Of a stretch of DNA of 64,000 bases, positions 34,006 to 43,283 are shown in pieces (the first letter of the stretch is position 1; every line of letters begins with the position of its first letter). The translations under genes and the position numbers were made by a program. A model generated the notes under the pieces. The model was not told the DNA's origin, made no database searches, and saw nothing but the letters and a program-made list of their open reading frames with translations. This stretch comes from Clostridia bacterium. GTDB lineage: Bacteria; Bacillota; Clostridia; Oscillospirales; CAG-272. Where the stretch lies: assembly GCA_017443595.1 (NCBI GenBank), contig JAFSYU010000040.1, positions 1 to 64,000 of the forward strand. Reading direction: 5' to 3'.

Positions 34006-34867
34006 AGCCGTTATACCCGCCGCGGGTCTCGGCACGCGTATGCTGCCCATATCAAGAACGGTGCCGAAGGAGATCCTTCCCATAGTGGACAGACCTTCAA
34101 TGGAATATCTCGTAAGAGAAGCGGTGGAATCCGGTATAAAGGATATCCTCATAATAACCGGCAGAAACAAGGAAGTTATTGAAAACTATTTTGATTATTC
34201 AATAGAATATAAAGACGTACTGCAGGCGAAAAACAAGCAGAAAGAGCTTTCAGATATGAAAGAGGTCTGCTCGCTTGCAAACATCTACTTTTTAAGGCAG
34301 AAGGAAGCTAAAGGCTTAGGCCACGCGGTGCTCTGCGCGGAGAAATTCATAGGGGACGAGCCGTTTGCGGTATTATACGGCGACGACGTTATGGTAGCCG
34401 AAAAGCCCGTTACGAAACAGCTTTGCGACGCGTATGAAAAATACGGCAAAGCCGTTGTGGGCGTAAGCAGAGTCCCGTGGGAGGACGTAAAAAAATACTG
34501 CTCCATGAAGACGGAAGAACAGCTTGACGCACGTGCGTATCTGACCACGGATATGGTGGAAAAGCCGCAGACTAAAGAAGAGATGTTCTCAAATCTTTCC
34601 ATCTTAGGCAGAGTTGTCCTTACGCCTGATATTTTTGATATACTGAAACGCACGGAAAACGGCGCGGGAGGCGAGCTTCAGCTCACGGACGCAATGAAAC
34701 AGCTTGCGCGTACCGTCGGCGTCGTCTCATACGAATACGAGGGCAAACGCTACGATATGGGCAGCAAGCTCGGGTTCTTACAGGCTAATGTCGAGCAGGC
34801 GCTTCTGCATCCCGAATTGAAGGACAGCTTCAAAGAGTATCTTAAAGAGCTTGCAAAAACGCTCTGA
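33989..34867 (+). CDS. galU: UTP-glucose-1-phosphate uridylyltransferase
   Basis: 292 residues. Nucleotidyltransferase start VIPAAGLGTRMLPISRTVPK (3-22 approx.), then the GalU-typical VDRPSMEYLVREAVESG, LYGDDVMV and MVEKPQTKE. It makes UDP-glucose for cell-surface polymers and glycolipids. Full length for the family. It starts inside the 3' end of queT. Confidence 0.96.
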   Translation: MKKITKAVIPAAGLGTRMLPISRTVPKEILPIVDRPSMEYLVREAVESGIKDILIITGRNKEVIENYFDYSIEYKDVLQAKNKQKELSDMKEVCSLANIYFLRQKEAKGLGHAVLCAEKFIGDEPFAVLYGDDVMVAEKPVTKQLCDAYEKYGKAVVGVSRVPWEDVKKYCSMKTEEQLDARAYLTTDMVEKPQTKEEMFSNLSILGRVVLTPDIFDILKRTENGAGGELQLTDAMKQLARTVGVVSYEYEGKRYDMGSKLGFLQANVEQALLHPELKDSFKEYLKELAKTL

Positions 34868-34900
34868 GCATAAAAAAATCAAATAAAGAGAGGAAGCATT

Positions 34901-35377
34901 ATGGACAGAGTATCAAAGACAAACTATTACCTTGACATTGCGGGGACCGTACTTGAAAGAAGCACCTGCTTAAAACACAAATACGGCGCCATAATCGTTA
35001 AAAACGATTCCATCGTCGCTACCGGTTACAACGGCGCGCCGCGCGGCAGGAAAAACTGCACGGACACCGGCGTATGCGTCTGCGGAGAAGCGGCGTGCAA
35101 AGGCGAGGAAAGATACGATCTTTGCCGTTCCGTACACGCGGAGGCAAACTGCATCATATCCGCAACGAGAGAGCAGATGCTTGATTCCACGCTTTATCTG
35201 TGCGGTATAGACGCGGGCAGCGGCGAGATAATAAAAGACGCCTGCAGCTGTCAGATGTGCAAAAGGCTCATCATAAACGCCGGCATATCAAAGGTCATCG
35301 TCAGAAGCTCGCCCACGTGCTTCGTTTCTTACAACGTACGCGACTGGGTCCTGAATGACGACAGTATAGGCGGTTAA
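34901..35377 (+). CDS. dCMP deaminase-family protein (ComEB-like)
   Basis: 158 residues. Zinc and catalytic residues are in SVHAEANCI (HAE, about 80) and CSCQMCKRL (about 114-122); GYNGAPRGRKNC is the family substrate loop. It deaminates dCMP to dUMP for dTTP supply, or acts as a ComEB-type relative. AGAGGAAG lies 4 nt upstream of the ATG. It is followed without gap by rimI. Confidence 0.92.
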   Translation: MDRVSKTNYYLDIAGTVLERSTCLKHKYGAIIVKNDSIVATGYNGAPRGRKNCTDTGVCVCGEAACKGEERYDLCRSVHAEANCIISATREQMLDSTLYLCGIDAGSGEIIKDACSCQMCKRLIINAGISKVIVRSSPTCFVSYNVRDWVLNDDSIGG

Positions 35378-35815
35378 GTGATCGATATATTACCTTTTAA
35401 GCCGGAAGACGCAAATGAGATCGCAGAGCTGGAAAAGCTCTGCTTTTCATCCCCGTGGAGCGAAAGCGAGCTTTGCAGCTCCGCGGCGCTCCCTTACGCC
35501 GTTTATTATACCGCGTTTATTGACGGTAATATCGCCGGATACGCCGGTATGTATACGGCGGCTGACGAGGGCGTTATAAACAATATAGCCGTTTTTCCGC
35601 AGTACAGGCGGTGCGGGATCGCTTCCGCGCTTATGGAAAAGCTGGCGGACGCCGGCAGGGAAAAGGGACTTTCAAAACTGTCCCTTGAGGTAAGGGCTTC
35701 TAACGCCGCGGCTCTTTTACTGTATGAGAAAAACGGGTTTTACCGCGTAGGTATAAGGCGCGGATATTATGCGGCTCCCAAAGAGGACGCCGTACTTCTT
35801 GATAAGGATCTGTAA
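35378..35815 (+). CDS. rimI: Ribosomal-protein-alanine N-acetyltransferase
   Basis: 145 residues, GTG start directly after the deaminase TAA with AGGCGG upstream. GNAT fold with the acetyl-CoA loop QYRRCGIASALMEKLAD (about 86-102) and LEVRASNAAALLLYEKNGF, the RimI signature. It acetylates the N-terminus of S18 or a wider set of proteins. Its stop overlaps the tsaD ATG by one base, the common rimI-tsaD pairing. Confidence 0.93.
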   Translation: MIDILPFKPEDANEIAELEKLCFSSPWSESELCSSAALPYAVYYTAFIDGNIAGYAGMYTAADEGVINNIAVFPQYRRCGIASALMEKLADAGREKGLSKLSLEVRASNAAALLLYEKNGFYRVGIRRGYYAAPKEDAVLLDKDL

Positions 35816-36843
35816 TGCTGTATCTATCAATAGAATCGTCCTGCGACGAGACGGCTGTCGCCGTTGTGGAGTCGCCGGACGGTAAAGACGAATTTAGAAT
35901 TTTATCAAACGTCATAGCTTCGCAGGTGGACGTCCACGCCAAGTTCGGCGGCGTTGTGCCGGAGATAGCGAGCCGCGCGCATATAGAGGCGATATCTTCG
36001 CTTGCCTATAAAGCCTTAGCGGACGCGGGCGTAACGCCGGAGCAGATAGACCGCGTTGCCGTTACGACCGAGCCGGGACTTATAGGCGCGCTTCTGGTGG
36101 GCGTTAATTTCGCAAAGGGATTTGCTTATTCGTTCGGCAAACCGCTTTTAGGCGTGAACCACATAAAAGGTCACGTAGCCGCCAATTATCTTTGCGGCAA
36201 AGTACAGACGCCGTTTATAGCGTTCGTCGCGTCGGGCGGACATACCTCGATAATAAAGGCTTCCTCTTATACGGATTTTGAGACGGCAGGCAGAACGCTT
36301 GACGACGCGATGGGCGAGGCTTTTGATAAAATAGGGCGCAGGATGGGACTTTGTTATCCATGCGGCGCGGAGATGGACAGGCTCGCGTCAAAAGGCGATC
36401 CGAACGCGTTCAAGCTCCCGGCGGTCCATATGAAAGACGGCTCGTACAACTTCTCTTTGTCAGGTCTTAAAACGTATATCATAAATTTGCTCAACACCGC
36501 GGAAATGAAGGGCGAGCAGATAAACAGAGAAGACGTATGCGCTTCGCTTACAAAAAACATCTGCGATTCCGTTGTGTATCAGCTTGACAGGGTCTTGAAA
36601 GAAAACGGTATAAAAACGCTTGCCGCCGCGGGCGGAGTTTTGGCAAATTCGCATTTAAGAAAAGCTCTTACGGACTACTGCGGCAAAAACGGCGTAACGC
36701 TGCACGTACCGCCGCTCTCGCTGTGCGGAGACAACGGAGCGATGATAGCCGCCGCCGCTAAATACGAATACGAAGCGGGAGCGAGATCCGATATGAGCCT
36801 TGACGGAAAACCGTCGTCAAAAGACGACTGGAAAAGTTACTGA
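35815..36843 (+). CDS. tsaD: tRNA N6-threonylcarbamoyladenosine transferase TsaD
   Basis: 342 residues. ASKHA-fold start SIESSCDETAVAVV, the iron-binding HIKGHVAANY (HxxxH, about 114-123) and VASGGHTSI. It completes the t6A37 modification of ANN-decoding tRNAs together with TsaB, TsaC and TsaE, none of which is in the window. Last gene of the queT run; no clear terminator follows. Confidence 0.97.
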   Translation: MLYLSIESSCDETAVAVVESPDGKDEFRILSNVIASQVDVHAKFGGVVPEIASRAHIEAISSLAYKALADAGVTPEQIDRVAVTTEPGLIGALLVGVNFAKGFAYSFGKPLLGVNHIKGHVAANYLCGKVQTPFIAFVASGGHTSIIKASSYTDFETAGRTLDDAMGEAFDKIGRRMGLCYPCGAEMDRLASKGDPNAFKLPAVHMKDGSYNFSLSGLKTYIINLLNTAEMKGEQINREDVCASLTKNICDSVVYQLDRVLKENGIKTLAAAGGVLANSHLRKALTDYCGKNGVTLHVPPLSLCGDNGAMIAAAAKYEYEAGARSDMSLDGKPSSKDDWKSY

Positions 36844-37304
36844 CAAAAAATATTGTCAAGAGGCAAACGGAAAATAAATAAATTTGGTTTATTTTTCACA
36901 AAACGGCAGATAGATTTTTGGTAGGTTTTATCAGTTGATATTGTGAATAAATTGTAACGTCGGTCGTGCGAAAAAGGGCGTTATTCAGCCTTGTGAACGG
37001 CGTTACGGTATAAAATTTCACAAACTTTTCCGTTTTTGCTTTATGTGGAAATCCACACGCAAAAATGCATATAAAACGTGAACTCCGCGTTAAATGGGGC
37101 TTTTGAAGGCTGCGAGAAAGAAAAATCTGTGGATAACCCCGTGGAATTTGTGGATTAGTTTGCGGAAAAATATTCAGTTATCACGCTTAATTAAAATACT
37201 TTATGAGACTAATTATGCAGAAAAACTAATTGAAAATGCGAAAAATCGACATATTAAGTCACAACATATAAAATGTTAAAAAATTGTTAATTCGGAGGGG
37301 AATT
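36844..37304. other. AT-rich gap with DnaA-box-like cluster
   Basis: No credible gene; the 61-codon ORF at 37094-37279 has no site or homology I recognise. DnaA-box-like 9-mers: perfect TGTGGATAA at 37128-37136, one mismatch at 36942-36950 (TGTGAATAA) and 37149-37157 (TGTGGATTA), two mismatches at 36892-36900, 37044-37052 and 37049-37057. The last pair of strong sites is 21 bp apart in the same orientation and is followed by about 140 bp that is very AT-rich, as in an unwinding element. This could be an origin, a DnaA-titration site or a DnaA-controlled promoter. Confidence 0.45.
37230..37257 (+). promoter_or_regulatory. Probable promoter of icd-rex-dnaD-dnaC
   Basis: TTGAAA (37230-37235), a 16-bp spacer and TATTAA (37252-37257), 47 nt before the icd ATG. 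The direct repeat TGTTAAAAAATTGTTAA (37274-37290) lies between promoter and start and includes Rex-like TGTTAA half-sites, but not as a proper palindrome. Confidence 0.5.
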
Positions 37305-38468
37305 ATGGAAAACAGGTATGACGCACAGGTAGAAGCCGCCGCACAAAAGTACAAGGCGCTTTTATACGAGCAGCTGCAGAGAGCAGACGACATCAAAAAG
37401 GTAAAAGACTTTACGGATTATGAGAAGCTTGACAAACTGGTAATAGGCGTTTGCGGTGGAGACGGCATTGGCCCGACAATAACCGCGGCGTCCGAAAAGG
37501 TATTGAGACAGCTTCTGTCCGACGATATAAAAGCGGGAAAAACAGAAATAAAAAATATTGACGGACTTACCATAGAAAACAGGATAGCCTGCGGCAAGGC
37601 GATACCGGACGACGTACTTGAAGAGCTTTACAAGTGCCACGTTATTTTAAAAGGTCCGACTACGACGCCGCACGCCGGCGACGGTCTGCCGAACATAGAG
37701 AGCGCAAACGTGATGATGAGAAAAAAGCTCGATCTGTTTGCAAACGTTCGCCCGGTAAAAGTTCCGGCGCAGGGCATAGACTGGACGTTCTTCCGTGAAA
37801 ATACCGAGGGCTCGTACGCAGTCGGAAGCAAAGGCGATAACGTATCGGACGATCTGGCGGTGGATTTCTGCATCACAACGACCGAGGGAACGGAGAGAAT
37901 AGCGCGTCTGGCATATGAATTCGCGCGCAAAAACGGCAAGAAGCGCGTTTCAATAGTAACAAAAGCAAACGTTATAAAGACTACGGACGGAAAATTCCTT
38001 AATATCTGCAAAAAAGTGGGCGAGGAGTATCCGGAGATACAGACTGACGAGTGGTTTATAGATATAATGACCGCAAAGCTCGTTGACGAGAAGCGCAGAA
38101 GAGATTTTGAAGTATTCATACTGCCCAACCTCTACGGCGATATTATTACCGACGAGGCGGCTGAATTCCAGGGCGGCGTCGGTACGGCGGGCTCCGCCAA
38201 CATCGGCAAGCGTTACGCCATGTTTGAGGCGATACACGGTTCGGCACCGAGAATGGTGGAAGAGGGAAGAGCAAAATACGCCGATCCCTGCTCCATGCTC
38301 CGCGCCACGGCAATGCTTCTCAACCATATCGGTAAACAGAAAGAAGCGGACAAGCTGACAAAAGCGCTTGATTTCTGTATGCACGAGGATAAACGCCTTG
38401 TGATAACCGGCAGAGACACCGGCGCGACCTGTGAGGAATACGCACAGTACGTTGCGGAGCAGCTGTAA
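37305..38468 (+). CDS. icd: Isocitrate dehydrogenase-family enzyme
   Basis: 387 residues from ATG 37305 (GGAGGGG 4 nt upstream). GVCGGDGIGPTIT opens the fold. SANVMMRKKLDLFANVRPV keeps the Ser and Asn of the isocitrate-binding loop rather than the isopropylmalate pattern. FRENTEGSYAVG has the catalytic Tyr, and NLYGDIITDEAAEFQGG the metal Asp residues. Oxidative decarboxylation of isocitrate to 2-oxoglutarate is the likely role; NAD versus NADP is not decided. The stop overlaps the rex ATG by one base, so a redox enzyme and a redox repressor are co-expressed. Confidence 0.88.
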   Translation: MENRYDAQVEAAAQKYKALLYEQLQRADDIKKVKDFTDYEKLDKLVIGVCGGDGIGPTITAASEKVLRQLLSDDIKAGKTEIKNIDGLTIENRIACGKAIPDDVLEELYKCHVILKGPTTTPHAGDGLPNIESANVMMRKKLDLFANVRPVKVPAQGIDWTFFRENTEGSYAVGSKGDNVSDDLAVDFCITTTEGTERIARLAYEFARKNGKKRVSIVTKANVIKTTDGKFLNICKKVGEEYPEIQTDEWFIDIMTAKLVDEKRRRDFEVFILPNLYGDIITDEAAEFQGGVGTAGSANIGKRYAMFEAIHGSAPRMVEEGRAKYADPCSMLRATAMLLNHIGKQKEADKLTKALDFCMHEDKRLVITGRDTGATCEEYAQYVAEQL

Positions 38469-39202
38469 TGAGAAGAAAAAAGACGGCGCCGGAAGATGAA
38501 CTTGACATAATTGAAATACCGGCGATAGCGGATATGACCGTTTCACGCCCCGACGAAGAGATACCGGATTCCGTTATAAAAAGACTGCCGCGTTATTTCA
38601 GATGTCTGAGAGAACTTTTGAACCGCGACGTGATGAAAATATCTTCAAGCGAGCTGTCGGAGCTTACCGGCGTAAGCGCGTCACAACTGAGACAGGATCT
38701 TAAATATTTCGGCGGTCTCGGTCAGCGCGGCTACGGTTATAACGTAAAGCGGCTTTATTCCGGTATAAGCGAGCGGTTGGGCGTAGGCAAAAAATATTCC
38801 GCCGTCATAGTAGGCGCGGGAAATCTGGGCAAAGCATTGTCAAACAGCAGGCTGTTTGAACAGCGCGGCGTCTGGGTCAAGGGCGTGTTTGACGTATCCG
38901 ACAAAGTGATAGGCGACACCTTAGGCGAAAACACGGTAAAAAACGTATCTGAGCTGAAAGATTTCTGCAGAAATTCAAATATTGACATAGCGGTGCTGTG
39001 CATACCGTGCGCGGATCAGGGCGAGCTTTTGAAGCTTATTGACGGCTGCGGTTTAAAAGGCGTATGGAATTTTTCACCGTGTGAAATAGACGAAAGACTT
39101 ATTGATATACCTGTAGTGAATCTCTGCACGGCGGATTCTTTGATGTATCTGACTTACGAAATATCATGCAGACGGGAAAAAGATAATGAAAATAAATCTT
39201 AA
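38468..39202 (+). CDS. rex: Redox-sensing transcriptional repressor Rex
   Basis: 244 residues, about 30 longer than usual at the N-terminus (acidic stretch before SVIKRLPRYFRCLREL). The winged helix has SELTGVSASQLRQDLKYFGG and GQRGYGYNV. The NADH-binding Rossmann fold has VIVGAGNLGKAL. Rex leaves its operators when NADH is high, switching on fermentation and respiration genes. Its own targets in this window are not evident. It overlaps the dnaD gene by 17 nt. Confidence 0.95.
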   Translation: MRRKKTAPEDELDIIEIPAIADMTVSRPDEEIPDSVIKRLPRYFRCLRELLNRDVMKISSSELSELTGVSASQLRQDLKYFGGLGQRGYGYNVKRLYSGISERLGVGKKYSAVIVGAGNLGKALSNSRLFEQRGVWVKGVFDVSDKVIGDTLGENTVKNVSELKDFCRNSNIDIAVLCIPCADQGELLKLIDGCGLKGVWNFSPCEIDERLIDIPVVNLCTADSLMYLTYEISCRREKDNENKS

Positions 39203-40169
39203 TTATAAAGATTCCATAATAAACGTGCCCGCGGAGGCTGTCGCGGGCAATCTCGGCGACATGACGGCGGAAGAGCTGAAAGTGCTTTTGTATATCTGCT
39301 CGGATCCGGGATTCCGCGCGGACACGGATTCAAACAGGGCGTACGCCATAAAAACGCTTGATATGCAGTGGGCGGCGATAGAAAGCGCCATATCTTCTCT
39401 TACCGCGCGCGGGTTTTTACTGTCCGACGCACCGGAACAGGAGCCGCACGAGACAAAGAAAAAAGCAAAAGCGAGCGTCAAAGCGGACAGCCCCGTATAC
39501 AGCAAGGACGAGACGGCGGGCATAATAGGCAGAAACGCGGACCTGCACAGGATAATAAACGACGACGTGCCGAGGCTCACGGGCAAAGCCGTAAGCCAGA
39601 ACGAAGCCATGATCCTTGTTTCATTGTACGATTATCTGCGCCTCAACGCGCAAAGCATAGTAAAAATAATAGAATACTGCCGCGATAACGGCTCCGTATC
39701 GTTCAGAGTGGTTGAACGCACGGCGTACAGTCTGTTTGACGCGGATATCACAACACCCGACGCGATAGACGAATACATAAAGCGCGAGCGGCAGAAAAAC
39801 GAGATAACGGAAAAGATAAGAGATCTTTTCGGCTTAGGCAAACGCGCCCTTGTAGCGCGCGAAAAAGAACAGATAAAAACGTGGACGGAAACGTACGGCT
39901 ACGGTATAGACGTTATAGGACGCGCTTACGAGCTTACGATAGAAAGCATAAACGAGCCGTCGCTGAACTACGCCGGCGCGATCATGAAGAGATGGTCGGA
40001 ACACGGTCTGCAGACTCTGGAACAGATAGATAACGATATTGCAAACGGCAAAACGGAGCAGAAAAAGACGGTCAGAAGCGGCAAAAAAGCCGTAAAAGCC
40101 GAGGCGGAGAGCTTTGACGCGGACGAATTCATAGAGGCCGCTATGAAGCGCAGCTACGGCAAAAAATAA
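39186..40169 (+). CDS. DnaD-domain replication protein
   Basis: 327 residues. An N-terminal winged-helix-like region (AEELKVLLYICSDPGF) is followed by a helical middle with a DnaD domain. The C-terminal part has IKTWTETYGYGIDVIGRAYELT (about 235-256; quoted core TWTETYGYGIDVI) and YAGAIMKRWSEHGL, the DnaB_2/DnaD signature. It helps load the replicative helicase at restart or at the origin, with the DnaC/DnaI-like ATPase that follows 11 nt later. Confidence 0.9.
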   Translation: MKINLNYKDSIINVPAEAVAGNLGDMTAEELKVLLYICSDPGFRADTDSNRAYAIKTLDMQWAAIESAISSLTARGFLLSDAPEQEPHETKKKAKASVKADSPVYSKDETAGIIGRNADLHRIINDDVPRLTGKAVSQNEAMILVSLYDYLRLNAQSIVKIIEYCRDNGSVSFRVVERTAYSLFDADITTPDAIDEYIKRERQKNEITEKIRDLFGLGKRALVAREKEQIKTWTETYGYGIDVIGRAYELTIESINEPSLNYAGAIMKRWSEHGLQTLEQIDNDIANGKTEQKKTVRSGKKAVKAEAESFDADEFIEAAMKRSYGKK

Positions 40170-40180
40170 CGGAGGGCAGT

Positions 40181-41155
40181 ATGTCATTTAACCGCGAAGA
40201 TTATAAAAATGTAAAGATCAGCTTTGAAGAACGCCGTAAAAAAGCCGTTCTTGAAGCGGACGAAAAAAGAAAACAGGTCGCTGCAAAACTGCCGGAAATG
40301 AAAAAAATTTGCGACAGCCTGGAAGAAACGGGACCTAAAATATACGCCGCGGCGCTTGAAGGCAAGGATGATTACGAGCTGCGTCTGCAAAGCATCAGAC
40401 AAGAAACCGAGGCTTTGCTTAAAAGACAAAAAGAACTGCTTTTATCAAACGGCTACCCGGAAAACTATCTTGACGTTATTTACAGATGTCCGCTCTGCTG
40501 TGACGAGGGCAATATAAACGGCAAAATGTGCGGATGCATGAGAGCCGAGCTTGTAAAAGCCGGATACGAGTCCGCGGGCATAGCCGGCCTGTGCGGCAAG
40601 ATGAGCTTTGATACGTTTGATCTTTCGTATTATTCCGGTGAAGACAGAGCCAATATGGAGCTTGTCTTTGAAAAAGCAAAGGAATACGCGGAGTCATTCA
40701 GCGGCATCGGCTCCGGATCGCTTCTGTTTTTCGGCGGCACTGGCTTAGGTAAAACGCATTTGTCCGTAGCCGTTGTAAAAAGAGTCATTGAGCGCGGATA
40801 TTACTGCGTTTACACAACGTCTGACAAGCTGTTTTCCGATTTAAGAGAAGAGCGTTTCAGACCGGCAGACGATAAGTCGCCGTCAAAAACGGAAAAATAC
40901 GGCGAATGCGAGCTTCTTGTCATTGACGATCTCGGCACGGAGCTTAACGGACGCGATATAGTCCCGTTTTTATACTCGCTTTTGAACCAAAGGATAAATT
41001 CCGGCGCGTCAACGGTGATAAATACGAATCTATCCCATAAAGAGCTGCTTGCGGTGTATGACGAGCGTATAGTTTCCCGTCTTTTCGGTGAATTTCTGCC
41101 GTACAGATTCAGCGGAAAAGACGTAAGGATGCAGAAACTCAAGCTGAATCAATAA
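40181..41155 (+). CDS. DnaC/DnaI-like helicase-loader ATPase
   Basis: 324 residues. A helical N-terminus is followed by a Cys cluster CPLCCDEGNINGKMCGC (about 103-119) that probably binds zinc as in DnaI. AAA+ core: Walker A FGGTGLGKTH (about 184-193) and Walker B LLVIDDLGTE (about 245), plus sensor and arginine-finger regions. It delivers the DnaB helicase to DNA. It is paired with the DnaD protein, a common Clostridia arrangement. GGAGGGC lies before the ATG. Confidence 0.93.
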   Translation: MSFNREDYKNVKISFEERRKKAVLEADEKRKQVAAKLPEMKKICDSLEETGPKIYAAALEGKDDYELRLQSIRQETEALLKRQKELLLSNGYPENYLDVIYRCPLCCDEGNINGKMCGCMRAELVKAGYESAGIAGLCGKMSFDTFDLSYYSGEDRANMELVFEKAKEYAESFSGIGSGSLLFFGGTGLGKTHLSVAVVKRVIERGYYCVYTTSDKLFSDLREERFRPADDKSPSKTEKYGECELLVIDDLGTELNGRDIVPFLYSLLNQRINSGASTVINTNLSHKELLAVYDERIVSRLFGEFLPYRFSGKDVRMQKLKLNQ

Positions 41156-41209
41156 AGAACGACAGGCACGGAAAGTGTCTTAAATAAATACAAAGGAGAT
41201 AAACTTAAA

Positions 41210-42391
41210 ATGGTGGAAAAAACTGAAACGAGCCTTGACGCTTTCAAGGAAGATCACAGCGAAAAGAAGATAGACGTCAGCAGAAAGCTCAAGGTCGGTA
41301 TCATAGGCACGGGCTGGATAGCCGGCGCTCATATGGAAGAATACAAGAAAATGCCCGACGTTGAGCTTGTCGCGGCGGCGGATCTTGTTCCCGACAAGGC
41401 TAAAAACTTTATGAAAGCATGGGGTTATCCCGACGCGCGCTGCTACAACAGCGGTCACGAGATGCTTGAAAACGAAAAAGACCTTGACGCCGTTTCTATC
41501 TGCACGTATAACAGACAGCACGCGCCCTGCGCCATAGACGCGCTCGAGCACGGCGTGAACGTCCTGCTTGAAAAGCCGTTCACCGTTACGCTTGACGAAG
41601 CCGTTGAGGTAATGAAAGCCGAGAAAAAGAGCGGAAAGATAATATCCGTGGGCTTCCAGCCGAGATTCAACCCGAATATGCAGATGGTAAAGAAAATAGT
41701 GCAGTCGGGCGAGCTCGGACGCATTTACTACATACAGACGGGCGGCGGCAGAAGAAGAGGCATACCGACTCCGTTCGGCACGACGTTTATTGAAAAAGAT
41801 ACCGCCGGCATAGGCGCTATGGGCGACATAGGCTGTTATTCGCTTGATATGGTGCTCAACGCTATCGGTTATCCGAAGCCCCTTACGGTAACGGGCTACA
41901 CATCCGATTTCTTCGGCAAGAGCACGGGATACTGGAAAGCCGAGAACAAGCCGGAAAACTACACGGAGCTTTTCGGTGTGGACGATTTCGCCGCGGGTCT
42001 TATCCGTCTTGAAGGCGGCGTGATACTCGATTTCCGTATAGCCTGGGCTATGAACCTTGATACGTCCGGCGACACGATAATCATGGGTACGAAAGCATCC
42101 TTACGCATACCGTCAACGGAATGCTGGAACGGCTCCATAGGCGGCCCGATGACCATATATCACGACGTTGCGGGCACGAGCGTGGGCGTAACTACCACCG
42201 TACCGATGCTTCCCAATACGAGAGAGGGAGAATTCTACCACAAGATCCGCTCGTTTCTGGACGCTGTCAAGACCGGCGGCAAAGCTCCCGTTCCCACCTC
42301 GCAGATCATATACAACCAGGCTATAATTGACGGTATAGTAAGATCCGCCAAAGCCGGAAAAGAAATAGAAATAGATATACCCAAAATATAA
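41210..42391 (+). CDS. Gfo/Idh/MocA-family sugar dehydrogenase
   Basis: 393 residues. Rossmann start KVGIIGTGWIAGAHMEEY, then VNVLLEKPFTVTLDEAV with the EKP motif, then the catalytic-type GAMGDIGCYSLDMVL (D-x-x-x-[HY], Tyr here). It probably oxidises or epimerises a sugar or inositol-type polyol using NAD(P). AAAGGAG lies upstream. It is followed after 12 nt by a sugar isomerase-like gene, so the two act in one small pathway. The substrate is not readable; no transporter is adjacent. Confidence 0.88.
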   Translation: MVEKTETSLDAFKEDHSEKKIDVSRKLKVGIIGTGWIAGAHMEEYKKMPDVELVAAADLVPDKAKNFMKAWGYPDARCYNSGHEMLENEKDLDAVSICTYNRQHAPCAIDALEHGVNVLLEKPFTVTLDEAVEVMKAEKKSGKIISVGFQPRFNPNMQMVKKIVQSGELGRIYYIQTGGGRRRGIPTPFGTTFIEKDTAGIGAMGDIGCYSLDMVLNAIGYPKPLTVTGYTSDFFGKSTGYWKAENKPENYTELFGVDDFAAGLIRLEGGVILDFRIAWAMNLDTSGDTIIMGTKASLRIPSTECWNGSIGGPMTIYHDVAGTSVGVTTTVPMLPNTREGEFYHKIRSFLDAVKTGGKAPVPTSQIIYNQAIIDGIVRSAKAGKEIEIDIPKI

Positions 42392-42403
42392 GAGGACGAT
42401 ACT

Positions 42404-43228
42404 ATGAAAAAGTTTAAAGTAGGTCTGCAGCTTTACTCCGTAAGATATGATATGGATAAGGACTTTGAAGGTACGCTCAGAGCCGTTAAGGAAATGGGTT
42501 ACGACTACGTTGAATTTGCCGGATATTACGGCAGAAGCGCGGAAGAAGTAAAGGCGCTGCTTGACGAGATAGGTCTTAAATGCCCGTCCGTCCACCAGGG
42601 ACCCGATCTGTTCCTTGAAAAAGGACAACAAGCCGTTGACTATATAAAAACCCTCGGCGTGAAGTACGCGGCAATACCGTGGTACGGCATTGAAAACTAT
42701 CAAAACGGCAAATTTGACGAAACGATAGAGAAATTCAAAAAAGTAGGCGAGCTTTTAAAGAAAAACGGCATACAGCTTACTTACCACAACCACGATTTTG
42801 AGTTCAACTATCTTGACGGGCAGTTCATACTTGAGAAGATCTACAAGGCTCTGCCCGATATAGAGGGTGAAGTGGATACTTGCTGGGCAAGATACGCCGG
42901 AGTCGATCCCGCCGCGTTTATAGAAAAACACGCCGGCAGGATGCACACGCTGCATTTAAAGGATTTTACCTGCAAAAAGCTCGCGTTCGGTCCCGTTTAC
43001 GCCTTGATCGACGACAGCGGAAAAGCAAAAGATCCCGGATCAAAAGAGGATAACGGCTTTGCTTTCCGTCCGCTCGGCATGGGTATGCAGGATTTCCCCG
43101 CTATACTCGCCGCCGCGGAAAAAGCCGGCACGGAATACGTGATAGTAGAGCAGGACGAATCAAAGGATATGCCCGCGCTGCAAGCCGCAGAGATAAGCAG
43201 GCAGTACCTTAAATCGCTTGGATTATAG
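42404..43228 (+). CDS. Sugar phosphate isomerase/epimerase (xylose-isomerase-like TIM barrel)
   Basis: 274 residues. A TIM-barrel protein with metal-ligand patterns typical of the AP_endonuc_2 superfamily: DYVEFAGYYG, QLTYHNHDFEF (about 122-132), GEVDTCWARYAG, MHTLHLKDF and YVIVEQDES. It probably interconverts keto and aldo or epimeric sugars or inosose derivatives. It is the partner of the preceding dehydrogenase and is ended by the hairpin at 43245-43270. Confidence 0.88.
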   Translation: MKKFKVGLQLYSVRYDMDKDFEGTLRAVKEMGYDYVEFAGYYGRSAEEVKALLDEIGLKCPSVHQGPDLFLEKGQQAVDYIKTLGVKYAAIPWYGIENYQNGKFDETIEKFKKVGELLKKNGIQLTYHNHDFEFNYLDGQFILEKIYKALPDIEGEVDTCWARYAGVDPAAFIEKHAGRMHTLHLKDFTCKKLAFGPVYALIDDSGKAKDPGSKEDNGFAFRPLGMGMQDFPAILAAAEKAGTEYVIVEQDESKDMPALQAAEISRQYLKSLGL

Positions 43229-43244
43229 CAGTTTTGATTTTAAA

Positions 43245-43272
43245 CAAAAGACCGCGAACGCGGTCTTTTGCT
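43245..43272. terminator. Bidirectional terminator between convergent genes
   Basis: A 12-bp stem CAAAAGACCGCG/CGCGGTCTTTTG (43245-43256 and 43259-43270). It lies 16 nt after the isomerase stop and 13 nt after the minus-strand gene end, serving both directions. Confidence 0.85.
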
Positions 43273-43283
43273 TTGCTTTAAGA

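Noticed and set aside
37094..37279. 61-codon ORF in the gap before icd
   Set aside because: No ribosome site, no recognisable protein pattern, and it covers the DnaA-box and promoter-like sequence.
37274..37290. Rex operator before icd
   Set aside because: TGTTAA half-sites are direct, not inverted, so this is not a proper Rex palindrome.
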